From Lasiosphaeris hirsuta (taxonomy: Eukaryota > Ascomycota > Sordariomycetes > Sordariales > Lasiosphaeriaceae): 64,000 nucleotides of DNA. The stretch is from the NCBI GenBank assembly GCA_030549175.1, contig JAUKUA010000004.1:2232001-2296000 (forward strand). Direction: 5' to 3'. A program made the position numbers and the translations under genes. Of this stretch, positions 42,727 through 54,700 are shown piece by piece. The number at the start of each line of letters is the position of its first letter. The first letter of the stretch is position 1. The notes below the pieces were generated by a model, which had not been told where the DNA came from, searched no databases, and saw only the letters and a program-made list of their open reading frames with translations.

Positions 42727-45462
42727 GGCGACTGGAGGGCGAGGAACGTTGATGAGTGTGAATTAGGTTGAGTTAAGTTTGCTGGACGAGTCGAGGCTAT
42801 CGCAGGCTAATATACAAAACCAATGCGTCTCAGGCCAAAGAGAAGATACCCGCAGCTTGGGGCTGACAAATGTGCAGCGCTCGATGCCCCTCACCTGCGT
42901 CCTGGCCTGCGTCCTGCCCTACGACACACCGTGGTTGCGTGGATACTTGTCCGGCCTTGCAAATCGCCCTTCCCCACATGTGTACCTTCGATTGAAATGG
43001 ATGCGTGCATGTAAGAGTCTGGTGGGTCGCGCCCCAGAGTGGTCCAACGCCCGGGCGTTCTAATCTCGTCCTCGCGTTTGTCCCGCAGTCCGCTTTGAGT
43101 CATTGTCATTGACTCCGCCACACCAGCGAACTGGAGTCACAGGCACAGATCCAACTCCAGCTTTCCTCTGCAACTTGAACTATACTCTCAATTCAGCCTC
43201 CGTGGACACTGAATATGCTGTATACGCTGGAGACACTGAAGCCCACTGATGAAGCCCATCCAGGACCCAGACACATGCACCCACCACCTCGTCCTCCTCC
43301 GACTCGCTCTAATTACTGCACTATCTGGCGTGCAAAGATAGAATGCGCAAAAGCTTGCACATATCCACTTTGCTTTCATCAATCATCAATGTCGTGATCC
43401 AAAGGACTGCTCGCGACTCCGTTGAATTGCAGCTGCAAAAGCGGCAGTTGTGAGAAACGAGCCAATCAGCGCTATAGAAATAGCCAACAAGCTTACAAAG
43501 CATTCGTTCATCACAGGCACAGGGCTGGCAGCTGCCCTGGAAGATGCCCGGCCATCGGTATTTGCATTGACCCGCCATGCCAATCGTGTGAGTCCCTGGC
43601 CTGACTAATCCAGGATCCTGCCAGGACTGGAACCAACTTGAAAACGGCGTCCCTCTCCTCTTTTTAGTCGGGGGCTCGCCGAACAAAAGGGCGACGCGTT
43701 CACTTCATTTCCAATTGCTTTCAAATGGGTCATACCATACCAAGCACACACACCTCGCTGCGCAATCTCATTCTTGGGGACCTGCGGTAATCTGAACACG
43801 CTGTGGCTGGAAGCTAGAAACTGGAAACCGGCGCTTTCGCATTGATTCATAATAAAACAGGCCGGGAATACGGTTATCTCAGCTAACTCCTAGAACATTC
43901 CCCGCTGACCGTATTGTCACGATGCCTCTTTAAACTGACAAGATACCAAGGTTGTGATAGGAGAAGACATCCATTTTCGATGAATTGTCAATACCGCCCA
44001 TCACACGGCCACCTAGCAGCGCTAAAGGAGACTACCACAATTCATTACCGGCGGCCAAGTAATAGACATCTATAGTATGGCATTCACTACTAATTCGAAA
44101 ACCGACTCGGGGAAAGTCTCCACCATTCCGAAATGCATTCTGACTAATAAGACGCCGTCAGCTCGACCTCCACAAGGACCAAAACCTTGCCAGCTTTCTT
44201 GAGATCCTGGCACACAGGCAGCTGGCCAAGAGCATGAAAGATGCCGATTACGCTTGCGCCCTCGTCATCGTTATTGACAACAACTGCGGCTGGATTGCAC
44301 CTCCCTCAACCCCCGCCTTTGCCATCATTTTCAAGACCTGGGAAGGCGACAAAACAAGCGGCACCAGTAGGAGGCCTGTCCTAAAGCGGCAGAACTCCAA
44401 TCTGGGAAAACATGAGGAGTGGTCGACTTTCGATACAAGACCTTTGTGATCAACGCCAGTCAGAACGTCGACAGATGCTCGATCCTGCGGTACAAGCAGA
44501 GTGAGTTTCTTCTGGACCTCGCAGGGAATGCCATGACGCTACTTTTTTAGGTGTGAATGATTGACAGCGCTTGCTCCCCATCTGGTCGCTTTTGTGTGAC
44601 AATTTTCGTTGTCGTTGGTTTCATCTCAATGCCTTTAGGAAGGAGATTTGTCGAGGTAGCCTACCTAGGTATTCGGACAGCCTGACCTTATCGCTAGCAA
44701 TGAATCGTATATCTTGGAAATAACCGGAAAAGTACCACCTAACAGTGCAGTTAGTGTCTCAGCACGGGGTTTGCTGTGCAAGCAAGGCTCTTGACTGCAC
44801 GGAGCTAAAGTGATGAGGGCGTGTCGGTCGCAAACGGGTCGATCGTTTCGAGAGATTCACGGCCAGAAGGTCCATCGAGCCTGCTTCCTGCCGTTTGATC
44901 AAGGATGGAGACAGGACCGGGCTTTGAGAAAACTACAAGTGTCAATTCAACGGTCAGATGTGCATCTACGAGGGCCAGAAAACTTGAATGCCAACCACAG
45001 CAGGAACCCTAAAGGTGAGACAGCGGCTGTGTAAGTCAAAGGCAGCCGTTGATCTCACATGGGTCGGCACCCGAGATGGATGAGAGCCGACCAGTGTTTA
45101 TCCCGCAGTTTGCCATAGCAACTCACCCTTCTTCCAAACAACAAACAGGCACCTTCGCACCCAGGCCAGGAAGCACCAGGGGACCTACCTGCCTCCGTAA
45201 GATAGCTACATCAGCTATAATCCGATGCTTGTTCGTTTCCATGTTTTCGCGTAGCGCAAAAGCGGCAAAAAAGGGAAACATATGCCTCGTTGTCCAATGG
45301 TGACTTCTTCATGTTTTCCTTGATGTCATTCTTAGACGCCTGGAATGCCTTCTCGAAAACGGAAAGAAGCCATTTTAAAATATAAAACCTACTCTTCTTA
45401 ATGTCAGAGAAGACCTTTCGAGACTTTGTCATGCCTCTTCGAGCAGACCTCATATGAGTGCG

Positions 45463-45489
45463 AACAAACAAACAAACAAACAAACAAAC
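45463..45489. repeat. (AAAC)n microsatellite
   Basis: Six to seven AAAC units in a gene-poor region. Confidence 0.95.
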
Positions 45490-45600
45490 CAGGGTTCGAG
45501 TGTACCATTCGCATCGCAACATCACCCGGAACCTGACCCGGAACTTGCCTCGCACCTACTCCTTCACAAGATTGTAGGCTACCTCAGTTAATCTCCCAGT

Positions 45601-46290
45601 CCGACCGCCTCACCCGCCGCAACACCCTAGACAGAATTTCCGCCGCCGGCGACGCCGTCGAGCAGGCCAAATTGGCTCGGGCCGAGGAGGCCGTTTAGCG
45701 GGCGGCCCTCCGTTGGTAGGCGACTGGCTTTGGATGGTCGTCCTGGCCATGGGCGTTATTGTGCTGCCCTGCTGCGGAAGAGGATGAGGAGGGGGTATGT
45801 GAGCGCTCACTGATCGATGACGAGCAGCGGGCTCAGGAAGAGCTCGAGACTCTCGAGAACGAGCTACCTCCATAAGCGGCTCCATATCGAGAGCACTCAG
45901 CTGCTCCTGACCCGGCTCCAGGCCGGCGAGGTTGATCCTTAGGCGGAGTTGCTCGCTTCCTGGGCGTTTGGGGGTTGTTTTTGTGTCGGGTTATTGCGCC
46001 TGCGGGCACCGATTTGAGCTTCGGTTCACGCAGTCTTTGTCTTGTCTTGGTCTGCGGGGCTACACCACTTTCTTTATACACCCATGTCCTTATGCGACAC
46101 AATCTCACAGAGGCATTCCGCAAATGCATCGGTACCTGCCCAGGAGAGGGAGCGGAGAGCGGATGGAATAGATGTCGGCGTGTTGAATTATTTCTTGAGA
46201 AGAAAACACTGGGCGGGCGGATGGACGGACTCTAGGATTCGGATGATGAGAGAAGAGAAGAGAACCTAGTCTTTGGGAAGTCCCAGCCTT
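45601..46290 (+). pseudogene. Eroded coding remnant, possibly transposon-derived
   Basis: Plus-strand pieces look coding but are full of stops and shifts: RRNTLDRISAAGDAVEQAKL then ARAEEAV, TAG, RAALRW, TAG; further right EEDEEGVCERSLIDDEQRAQ and EELETLENEL; then KRLHIESTQLLLTRLQAGEV. Charged helical sequence of this kind resembles the C-terminal region of fungal pogo-type transposases as I remember them, but no catalytic motif is visible. The two TAGs sit where Gln would fit. Low confidence on identity. Confidence 0.3.
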
Positions 46291-47433
46291 TGGGAAGTCC
46301 CAGCTACTTTAAATGGGATTAAATACTGGGGAATTCTGCAACAGCAAACACGAGCCATATCCGTACCTTGCCACTGCCCGAATGAGACAGTGGCGGTCCT
46401 CCTTAGGTTAGGTACCTAAGGTAAGTTCTTCCTCTTGCAATTGGAAAACATCGTCTTAGCTTCGATGTCAGAATCTATCTATGCTGGCAGATTTGTCGAC
46501 ATCGAGCCCCGAAGCCACCCGTTCCCCGTCTGTTTAGGGGGAATTCGAGTGGGTTGGACCGCACCTTCTACTCAAGCCGTCATCAAGTCCTGTCGACGAA
46601 TACTAGATCAACTACTTGACTACGAGAACCAACCTGGCGTTGCAGTTCCGATTCCACGGAAATGACAACCATGAGTTAGCAGCTGAATACCTCCAAGATC
46701 TTGATTCCTACGTGATTATGAACAACATCCCGGAGGACAAGCAACGGGATGTTTGTGCCCCCCTATTTCGTCCCTTTCGCAGTGAGTGGCCTACAAGGAA
46801 CAGCAAAGAGATGGCTTCAGACAGAGCAGTGTGGCTTCAGACAGAATAGTGTGGCTTCAGACAGAGCAGTGTGGCTTCAGACAGAATAGTGTGGCTTCAG
46901 ACAGAACAGTGTGGCTTCAGACAGCAGTGGTTACCTGTTACGCGCCGACAATAGATGGATCGTCGCTTCCAAGACACTAGATCAATCTTAGGCAGAACTA
47001 TAGAACGCAGAAATCTGAAGAATCTATAAGTAGTATGGGATCAACACACATCGGAGCCAGCGTGACACATTCCTAGATTCTAGGTATCTTTGATATTCAC
47101 AGGCGGCTGCTTCACGGCTGATGGCCAGAGGGAAATAGATAATAAACCAATAAATAAACAAACAGCTAAGGTGCATCACTAAGGTAGGCAGACAACGCTG
47201 GTCGGCCTTTCGGCTCGCACCTTCCCTCCAAAGTCAACTTGAATAATTAGGAATCATTTCTTTTGTGAAAATTTCTAAGCCCGGGGCAATTTCCAAGCCC
47301 CCGAGGCACCCACGGTAGGCTGTTATTTGCCATTTCCCTTTCCAAACTTCATTCAAAACTTCACCCTCTACTCCCGCCAAACCTCCGAATCCTCTCCGGA
47401 AACACACCCGGAGCTTGGCCCGCACCAATCAAC
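46291..47433. other. Gene-poor stretch with possible gag-like fragment
   Basis: A plus frame at 46616-46760 encodes FRFHGNDNHELAAEYLQDLD and YVIMNNIPEDKQRDV, loosely like a retrotransposon gag helix region (weak). It runs straight into the 20-bp tandem repeat. No intact gene. Confidence 0.3.
46812..46929. repeat. 20-bp tandem repeat, nearly six copies
   Basis: Unit TGGCTTCAGACAGAGCAGTG, with copies alternating between GAGCAG, GAATAG and GAACAG in the centre; the last copy is shortened. Copies 1 and 3 match and copies 2 and 4 match, suggesting a 40-bp duplication step. The unit is not a multiple of three and puts stops in the frame it enters. Confidence 0.95.
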
Positions 47434-48921
47434 ATGCCAATCTTCTGTGGAAACAAGAAGTGCGGCCAGATAGGCCACACCATCGGCTTTTGTCCTGGCC
47501 CTCCGCATCGCAATGGCTACATGGTCGGTTGCTTCTTTTGGTACGTATTTATCTTCCTACGCCCTAGATTCACGAATCATCACTGCCCTCTGACAATGCC
47601 CTCTCGCTATTCATTCCTAAAGAAGAGGGATCCCAAAGAGAGAACGACCTAGCTAATAAAACCCAGCAACACACAGGAACACCAAGTCGACGACTGCATG
47701 CTTGTTGCCCGGGTCTGCCCTCCGACCATCCTCGCGCACCTGGTCAACGACCGGGCATGCCTCCCTCCATGGCGCACGCGCGTCAGCTGGATCCAGCTGG
47801 CCCTCGATCACCCCGAAGTCATTGACTTCCAGTCCCTGCCGCTCACCTGCATGTATGTCCGCAACAGCTACATCCCCCAGCGCTTGTGGGAGGGCTACCT
47901 CTGGGGCCTCCCCAACTTCCAGTTCAACGGCGACCCCCGCTTCGACGGCGTGACCGACGCCGGCAGCCTCTTGAACCTCGTCACCAAGAACGGCACCCTG
48001 TCCGGATCGCGTGTCATGACGGGAGCCGTTACAGTCCTTGGCGCCCTTGGCCTGCAACGGGCCCTACACCTGAATGCGACGCTGCGCGAGTACATCCCGG
48101 CCTATTACAGAGATTACAATGGGGTCTATGCCAAAAAGAACTTCGAGAGCAGAATGGATACGCTGGAGGTGATTTCCCTGCAGGGCGTGAAGGAGCTGTA
48201 CCGGGGGATGGTCAACCATAAAGAGATGCAATTGGAGGGACACGACAAGATCCCGTATACCCTGGAGGAGCTGAAGGAGTTAAAGCAAGAGGCTGATGAG
48301 CAAGAGGAGGCTTTCCTCACCCGGATTGCTAAGAGATTTGTTGACAATCAATCCGACTCCGACTATTCCGACGAGACCGAGAAAGCCCAGGATGCCAGCA
48401 ACAACAACGGCACGGCCAACAAGGGCGGCCGTGTCGTGTGTGTTAGAACAGCCATTCCAGCCAAGGCACACGTGCAAGGAACCCAGGACAAGCCTGAGAA
48501 TTTGAGTGAGGAAGACGAGCGTGTGCAGCAATTCGAGGAACTGCTGAAGCAAATGTACAGAGAGTCGGTGGGTACGCCCCGCGAGGGAACCATGTGTTAC
48601 TGGGACCAGATCCGGCCCCGGTCTGGCCAGCCCGGCTGCTGCCCCGTCCACGGTGCCGGTCCCCGGCCCGGATGTTGCCCTGTTCACGACATTGCCAGTC
48701 GTGTCCGAGAAACTCACGAGAACTTGAAGGAGAAGGAACCCGGACTCTACCTTGGTCAACACATTGCCCGTGGTACTCGAGCGGATCCCGAGGAGGATGA
48801 GAACTCGGAGGAGAACAAGAAAGAGGAGGACAAGAAGAAGGGGAAACAAGGAGGATCAAAAGGAGGAAAAGGCGGAACAGCCAAAGCGACCGTCGCCGGG
48901 AACCTGGGTCGAGGTCAATGA
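47434..48921 (+). CDS. Orphan protein with two N-terminal zinc knuckles
   Basis: Not recognised as a named family. An intron at 47541-47666 (GTACGT ... GCTAATA ... ACCCAG) joins exon 1 (47434-47540) to exon 2 (47667-48921) for 453 codons plus stop. This splice rebuilds a textbook CCHC knuckle, CFFCNTQEHQVDDC (C-x2-C-x4-H-x4-C), right after a first variant knuckle CGNKKCGQIGHTIGFC (C-x4-C-x4-H-x4-C). A globular part follows (YIPQRLWEGYLWGLPNFQFN, YIPAYYRDYNGVY), then acidic coiled segments, a duplicated PGCCPVH motif and a Lys/Glu/Gly-rich tail. Nucleic-acid binding is inferred from the knuckles only. Other cellular genes lie beyond eroded repeats on the left and a GT69 gene on the right. Confidence 0.75.
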
Positions 48922-49191
48922 GCCAGGTCTTCCTAGCATGTGGCTCTAGTATTAGGTGGATTTGCGGTTCCGTTGGGCAAGGTATTTTCAAAAAGGGGTG
49001 TAAATACCTACAGCGAGCACCATTGTTTGTAGGGTACTAGCGAGCAACAATTTTGTCGGGTAGCGGAAACTTCTCTCTCGGAGATGGACAAGGCAGATAT
49101 GGATCGGGGGGTTTCTCAGAACTGGGTTTCACCTGCCAGCAAGAGACTAGGCATGTACCTAATTACTACGACGGATTACTCCTCCAAGCAT
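48922..49191. other. Convergent 3' flanks
   Basis: Short spacer between the zinc-knuckle gene and the minus-strand GT69 gene. Nothing seen. Confidence 0.5.
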
Positions 49192-50591
49192 CTATAGATG
49201 AGCCCATCCATTGTCCACAATTATCTGCATCTCGTTGATGAGACAAAACTGGCCAGGCTCTTCCCGGCCCTCCCCCTGCTGCTCCCAGTTCCGAACGCGC
49301 CTGTAAATGCGGGCTTCTTTGAGCCAAGGAGTCGTGAACCATCTAGCAAATCTATTCTTCCAAAGCCCAATGTACACCTGAGACAGAGTCAACCAGCTTC
49401 CTGGTGCGTGAACTTTGTCATATGCGTCTCTATTGTAGCCCACGCGCACGTTGGGGTTAAGGAAAACACCCCGGGTGCGCGAGGCTGGATTATCTCCGTG
49501 GATGAGGCAACACTCTGAGCCCTCCAGGTGAGAGTTGGCGAGGGTATCATCTATGCCGCGAAACTTGAGGCCTTTGATGCCTGTGAAGGCCGATGTGGGC
49601 ATGGCAACTGTGTCATGTCAGGATACAGACTACGGGATGGACATGTATGCAGCAGAAGTCGAAGACATGAGAGAAGAGCGGTGAAACGAACCTATGCCGT
49701 TCCAGCAGCTGGACACGGGGACCGAGACACCATCCAGCATGGCATTTCTAGAGTCTGCTGATCGGAAGTACGGCCACGTCTGGGAGGCATGCTCGTGGCC
49801 ATCAGCATCACGGAGGGCAAATGTGTCGTAGTAAAGGGGCGGTCTGCTGAAATCGAGCGAGCAGGCCGCAGCATAGAGGCCATCGTTGGTATTGAGGAGC
49901 CCCACGACATCAGATACCTGTCAGCCGCCGTCAGCTCTGCGCTTGGTGCACTCATTGGGCAGAATAGGGGGCAGAATAGGGACCATACGCTGAACACAAC
50001 GTCACCCAAGAAAAGCACATGATCAAATGTCGTCCCGTTCTCGGCCAGCTCGCGCAGGGGCTGCAGAGTCAGGTTCCGCAGCCGTGAAAGATACGGTATC
50101 CTTCGCAGTGCCTTCTTGCCTGCGCGCTCCCCACTGGACACTGTGATCCATCCTTCCTCGCCCGGCTGTCCCGTCACCAGCTCCTCGTGTGTGGTGTCAT
50201 CAAGCGTGATCTGCTTCCCGACGCCAGTCTTCTCCAGCTCGCGGTCCAGCTCGCGCAGAGCACCCTTGCTGTCGTCCCAGCTGCCACTCTCGTAGACGCT
50301 GACAAAGACATTTTCTGGCCCGAGTGCGTTGACCAGGTCGACGACCCCCTTGTTCCAGTCGGACCGGAGAATAGGCTCGTTATTCCAATGGATGCTTGCG
50401 ATGAAGACGCGGGTGGGCTTCAGCAGCGTGGTGGCCTGGGCCTCAAACTCGCGCTGGGCGCGGGCGATTCGGTAGTAGATGAGCTGGGCCTCGATAATGG
50501 ACAGGACGAGCAGGGCGACGAGGATTTTGCGGAGCGTAGAGCGCGAGACGAGCTGGCGGAGGAGTCGCGGTCGGACGAGGATCGCCTTCAT
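49192..50591 (-). CDS. CAP59/CMT1-like GT69 alpha-mannosyltransferase
   Basis: Golgi type II glycosyltransferase of the CAP59 family (alpha-1,3-mannosyl transfer in Cryptococcus capsule; broader surface glycan roles in ascomycetes). ATG 50591 gives a short basic tail and an anchor LRKILVALLVLSIIEAQLIY. Domain marks: VFIASIHWNNEPILRSDWNK, ENVFVSVYESGSWDDSKGAL, FDHVLFLGDVVFS, LLNTNDGLYAAACSLDFSRP, YYDTFALRDADGH, SCWNGIVAMPTSAF and CCLIHGD, NPNVRVGYN. Introns at 49988-49918 and 49691-49608 (GTTCGT donor in the second) give exons 50591-49989, 49917-49692 and 49607-49192, 414 codons plus stop. The frame is open further upstream of 50591 without an ATG, so a longer N-terminus through another exon is possible. 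Confidence 0.9.
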
Positions 50592-51793
50592 CCCGCCGGC
50601 CGTTTGTTCATGGGAGGGATCCGAATTCAGCGAGGCCGTCGAGGGCACGGCTATCGATGGGATTGACAGGAGCACTCGGCGTTGTTGATTGCCATGGGCG
50701 AGCGAAGCATAGCTGCGCCGTGAGCTAGGAGGAGCTTTCTGAGGGTTGCGGATAGCCCAGAGCTTATTCCCAGCTGCCCGGGATTCGCAAATTCAGTCCC
50801 GGCGGAAATTGTGGCGCTAGGCCCGCAAGCTGCCCCTGGCTGGCCCCTTGGACGCCACGCGGCAGGGTGAACCCACAGGGGCTCGGTCCCTGACCTTAGG
50901 TAATCTTTGAGTCCAGGCGACGAGCTCGCGCTGAACAAGATCAGGCACGGGCAGGACTTGGTTTCCTGGAGGGGGAATCCGAGACATTACGATGGCATCA
51001 AGACTCTGTTTTTCCAGCATTTACGGGCGTTGAAAGCAAAATGTTTCTAGGCCCGAGACACTCGGTTAGACAGCGGGTGCCTTGCTGGCCGGAAAACACA
51101 CCTTTTGCAGTCCATCTCCACCTGTCCAAGTCTGGATTCCACCACTGCAATCCGGCCGCCTCCATAAATCCCTACCCACTTCAAGATGCAGCCAAAACCC
51201 CAGAGTCCCCAAACGTGCGGCGAAATACCCACCTGCCATGTGAAAAGCCATCATGCATCCATACCCAGGTCGAGCGATGTCTCCAATTATTTTCCAGTCT
51301 AAGGGTCAGGCAGCAATGGCGAGGTCTGCCTTGCATGAGGCCTACAAGTACGACCAGCCGTCTTTCGCAGGCCATTTTCGCGCAAACAAAACTGTGGTCA
51401 CAGACTCCCTCCTGCTTGTGCCCAAATAAAACAATTAATCAGACTGTGGCAGGGGAGGGCAAGTAGGGGGCGGGCGCGGGGCAGCCGCAGTGCGGGTTAG
51501 GGTTGGATCGCGGGGGAGTGGGGTGATGCAGGGCAGGCGACAGTCCGATTAGCAATCGTCTCCCGGTCGGTCGCGAGTCGTTGCTGTTCTTGAAAAAAAA
51601 AAAAAATCCTGCGCTACTCCATACAAATTTACTTGTTTCGGATTCCTTATCCGAAATTTCTCTCCATTACTTCATTCATCATCCCACACAACCCCTCACT
51701 CATAATTTACATTCGCAGAGTGTGCGTTGCTAGACCCGGACTCGCGACATCTACCCCGCCAAACCACCAGACCAGACTCGTCACCCACGGAAC
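50592..51793. other. Gene-free divergent intergenic region
   Basis: Promoters of the GT69 gene (minus) and the helicase (plus). An A-run lies at 51593-51606. No other feature recognised. Confidence 0.5.
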
Positions 51794-54700
51794 ATGGCCG
51801 ACCTCGATCGGCATCAGTTCCAGGAATGGCGCACCACCCTCAGCCCCAACAAGGTCGACATTGTCGGCGACTTCGGCGGCAGGGGCCTCTTTGCCATCCA
51901 GGGCGAGGCGCTGCTCTCATACTGCCTTGAGAATGCGAGCATCGACTTTGGCTGTACGACTCGGTGCTACACCCCCAAAACCCCATCTGACACTTGCTGA
52001 CCGCCTCTTCAGACGGCTTCCAAATCCTCCATGCCGTGCATGCTGTCGAGGCATTCCTCGCCAAGCTTAGAGAGCGTGGATCGAATTTCCATGTTGTCTG
52101 GTTTGAGAAGGAGGAGGGTGTCTGCTCGTGGGGAGTGGCTTCCGCACGAGATTCGGCCGACTACCACAAGTACCGCCTGGCCCGTTCTGTACTCATGCAG
52201 CACTTTGCCAGCACGGGCAACTCAGAAGAGGGCATCCCACCCTTCAGCTTTATGTTCCCGAGCTTGAGGAGCGAGGCCTTCAGCATATATCTGGCCACCC
52301 ACCCTCTTCACTTCTTCCTGGGGTCCAGCTTCGATGTCGAGTCACAGAGCGATGCAAGCGGCGAAACGCCGCTTCGGATGCTGTACCGCATGGCCTCGGC
52401 TGGGTTCTGTATCGCATTCATTGAGGATGTCGAATTCAAGAGCTCAAAGGTGCGTGCATCCCATGCTTTCAAATTGTGTCTGGCGGTTGAAAACTAAACC
52501 CCCTGCTCCAGGCTCACCTGTTCATGGCGACCTCCAAGGGCGACATCCACCCTTTGAAAGTGGACGAGTCCGCTTCGCTGTCTGGGCGCTCGCAGAGTGT
52601 CACTGATGGCCTGAAGCGTCTTGCGGCGCTCGAGGCAACCAAGACCCTGTCCGCGAGGGAAATTGTTACCCTGCAAGCTCTCTCGGCTGTGTTGTCTTCT
52701 GAGAAGGAAAACACCGACGCGGTATCACAGCAAGTGGCTGCCGTCCTTGTCCAGCTAGTTATTCTGCGTCATTGCGGCCTCTCGCAGCGCGCCCTGCCCG
52801 AGCAAAAGTTGAAGGCGGACGGCTCTTTTGTTGTCAAGTTTTCTAATGCCGCTCGCGATGGCCTCGCTCAGTGGTCTGAGGGGGCGTTTTCCACCTCGGA
52901 GTGGGATGCATTCGACCTCTTCGATGGCCGTCTCTATCTCAGCGTCTTGGCTCGCCTGTCAGATGGTAGCATTGCGCTGCCCCAGGAGCTTTCCCAGGAG
53001 GCTGCCGAGCTTGCAGAGCTGCTCAAGGCGATCAGCGGTGTTGACGTTTTCGAGAAGCTCCCAAAGGGCACGCAACGCGCGGCTCCCGCCAAGGCCAGCG
53101 CAGCGGCCGCACCCACACTGTCGACGGTTCTTCCTTTCAGCCACCCGGTCGTGGATCAGTATTTGACCGACGTTCAACTCGATGCCACCGGCACCATGAG
53201 CGAGTCGTCAAATGCGCCCAGGATATTTCAGGAGTTGACGCATTGGCACAACGCCAAGAAGCCCGTGGACCCGAAGTACATCCCGAAACCGCCTGGGTTC
53301 TGGGCGAGAAAGAGAAATCAAAAGTTCATGGCCGATACAATCGCCTACTCCGCAAGTCTGACCGGGGCATCGGGCAAGAACATTGAGCCCGAGTCGATTG
53401 TTGTCCGCATGAACCAGACGGTTGAGCCGGCCAAGCCGAAATCTGCCCAAGCTCAGGTCCAGGCCAACAAGACGGTGGCAGAGAAGGCATCAAAGAAGAA
53501 GGCCGCCCCGAAGAGCAACAAGCAAAAGGCTCTCGAAGAGGTCGAGAACCTGAAGAACGAAAAACTCAAGGTGCTTTCCCAAGCCGTTGTCGCATCCTGG
53601 GCTGAGAGATGCCACGAGTTCGAGAAGGAGCTCTCGGTCATCAAGCGGTACCTCAAGGCTGAAAAGTATCTTGCAGGTCTCTCGACGGAGCACAAGAAGG
53701 TCGTTGGTTCCGAGGTGTATCTGTACCTCTGCCGCGTGCTGATGCAGGTACAAATCAACAACAAGACTTTGAAATCGGCGGCCCCGGCTATTCTGGCAAT
53801 GCTCTGGTCCAAGGCTGCCGAGGGTAGCAAGTTCCCGCTCACTGAAGAGGTGCACAAGCAGCTGTCTATTATCTCAACAACTCTGCATATCCCGCTGGAG
53901 TACGCCATGCTGTCTAACCTTGTCAAGAGACCCCTTCCTTTCAAGACGCTCGCCATGGGAGGAAGAAGCGCCCTGCCTCCCAACACCAGCCCCCGCGAGT
54001 TCCAGCTCGAATACTGCGGACCTTATCTCGAGCGAAGTTTCGACTCGGCTCCCGATCCCCGTGTGCAGTTCCACCCCGACGCTTGGCAGCGCAAGGTGCT
54101 CGACGCGATCGACGACAACAAGAGTTTGCTCGTTGTAGCTCCCACCTCTGCGGGTAAAACTTTCATCTCGTTCTACGCCATGAAGAAGGTCCTCCAGTCC
54201 AACGACGACGATATCCTCGTTTACGTTGCTCCCACCAAGGCCTTGGTCAATCAAATCGCCGCTGAAGTCCAAGCACGGTTTTCAAAGGAATACCCTTATA
54301 GCGGTCGGTCAGTCTGGTCGATCCACACGAGAGATTACCGCGTCAACAACCCTAAGGGATGCCAAATTCTCGTCACGGTCCCGGACATACTGCAGATCTT
54401 GCTTCTGAGCCCCGCGAACGCCACCGGTGCCAACCCCTTCTCGAAGCGCATCAAGCGCATCATTTTCGATGAAGTTCATTGTATCGGACAGGCAGAGGAT
54501 GGTCTCATCTGGGAACAGCTCCTTCTCCTCGCCCCGTGCCCTATCATTGCTCTGTCCGCCACCGTCGCAAATCCCCTCGAGTTCAAGTCCTGGCTCCAGG
54601 ATGCTCAGAAGGTCAACGGCTATGACCTCGAGATGATTGTGCATACCTCACGTTACTCGGACCTCCGTAAGTTCATCCACGACCCGCCGCAGGCCATAAC

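Larger units (their letters stand above)
42612..45600. other. 3-kb gene-poor region
   Basis: No intact gene recognised. A plus-strand frame at about 44150-44450 (LDLHKDQNLASFLEILAHRQ ... LVIVIDNNCGWIAPPSTPAF) continues, after a shift near 44420, as VVDFRYKTFVINASQNVDRC up to a GTGAGT-like donor near 44500. It looks like an eroded coding exon of unknown family. Microsatellites are listed separately. Confidence 0.4.
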
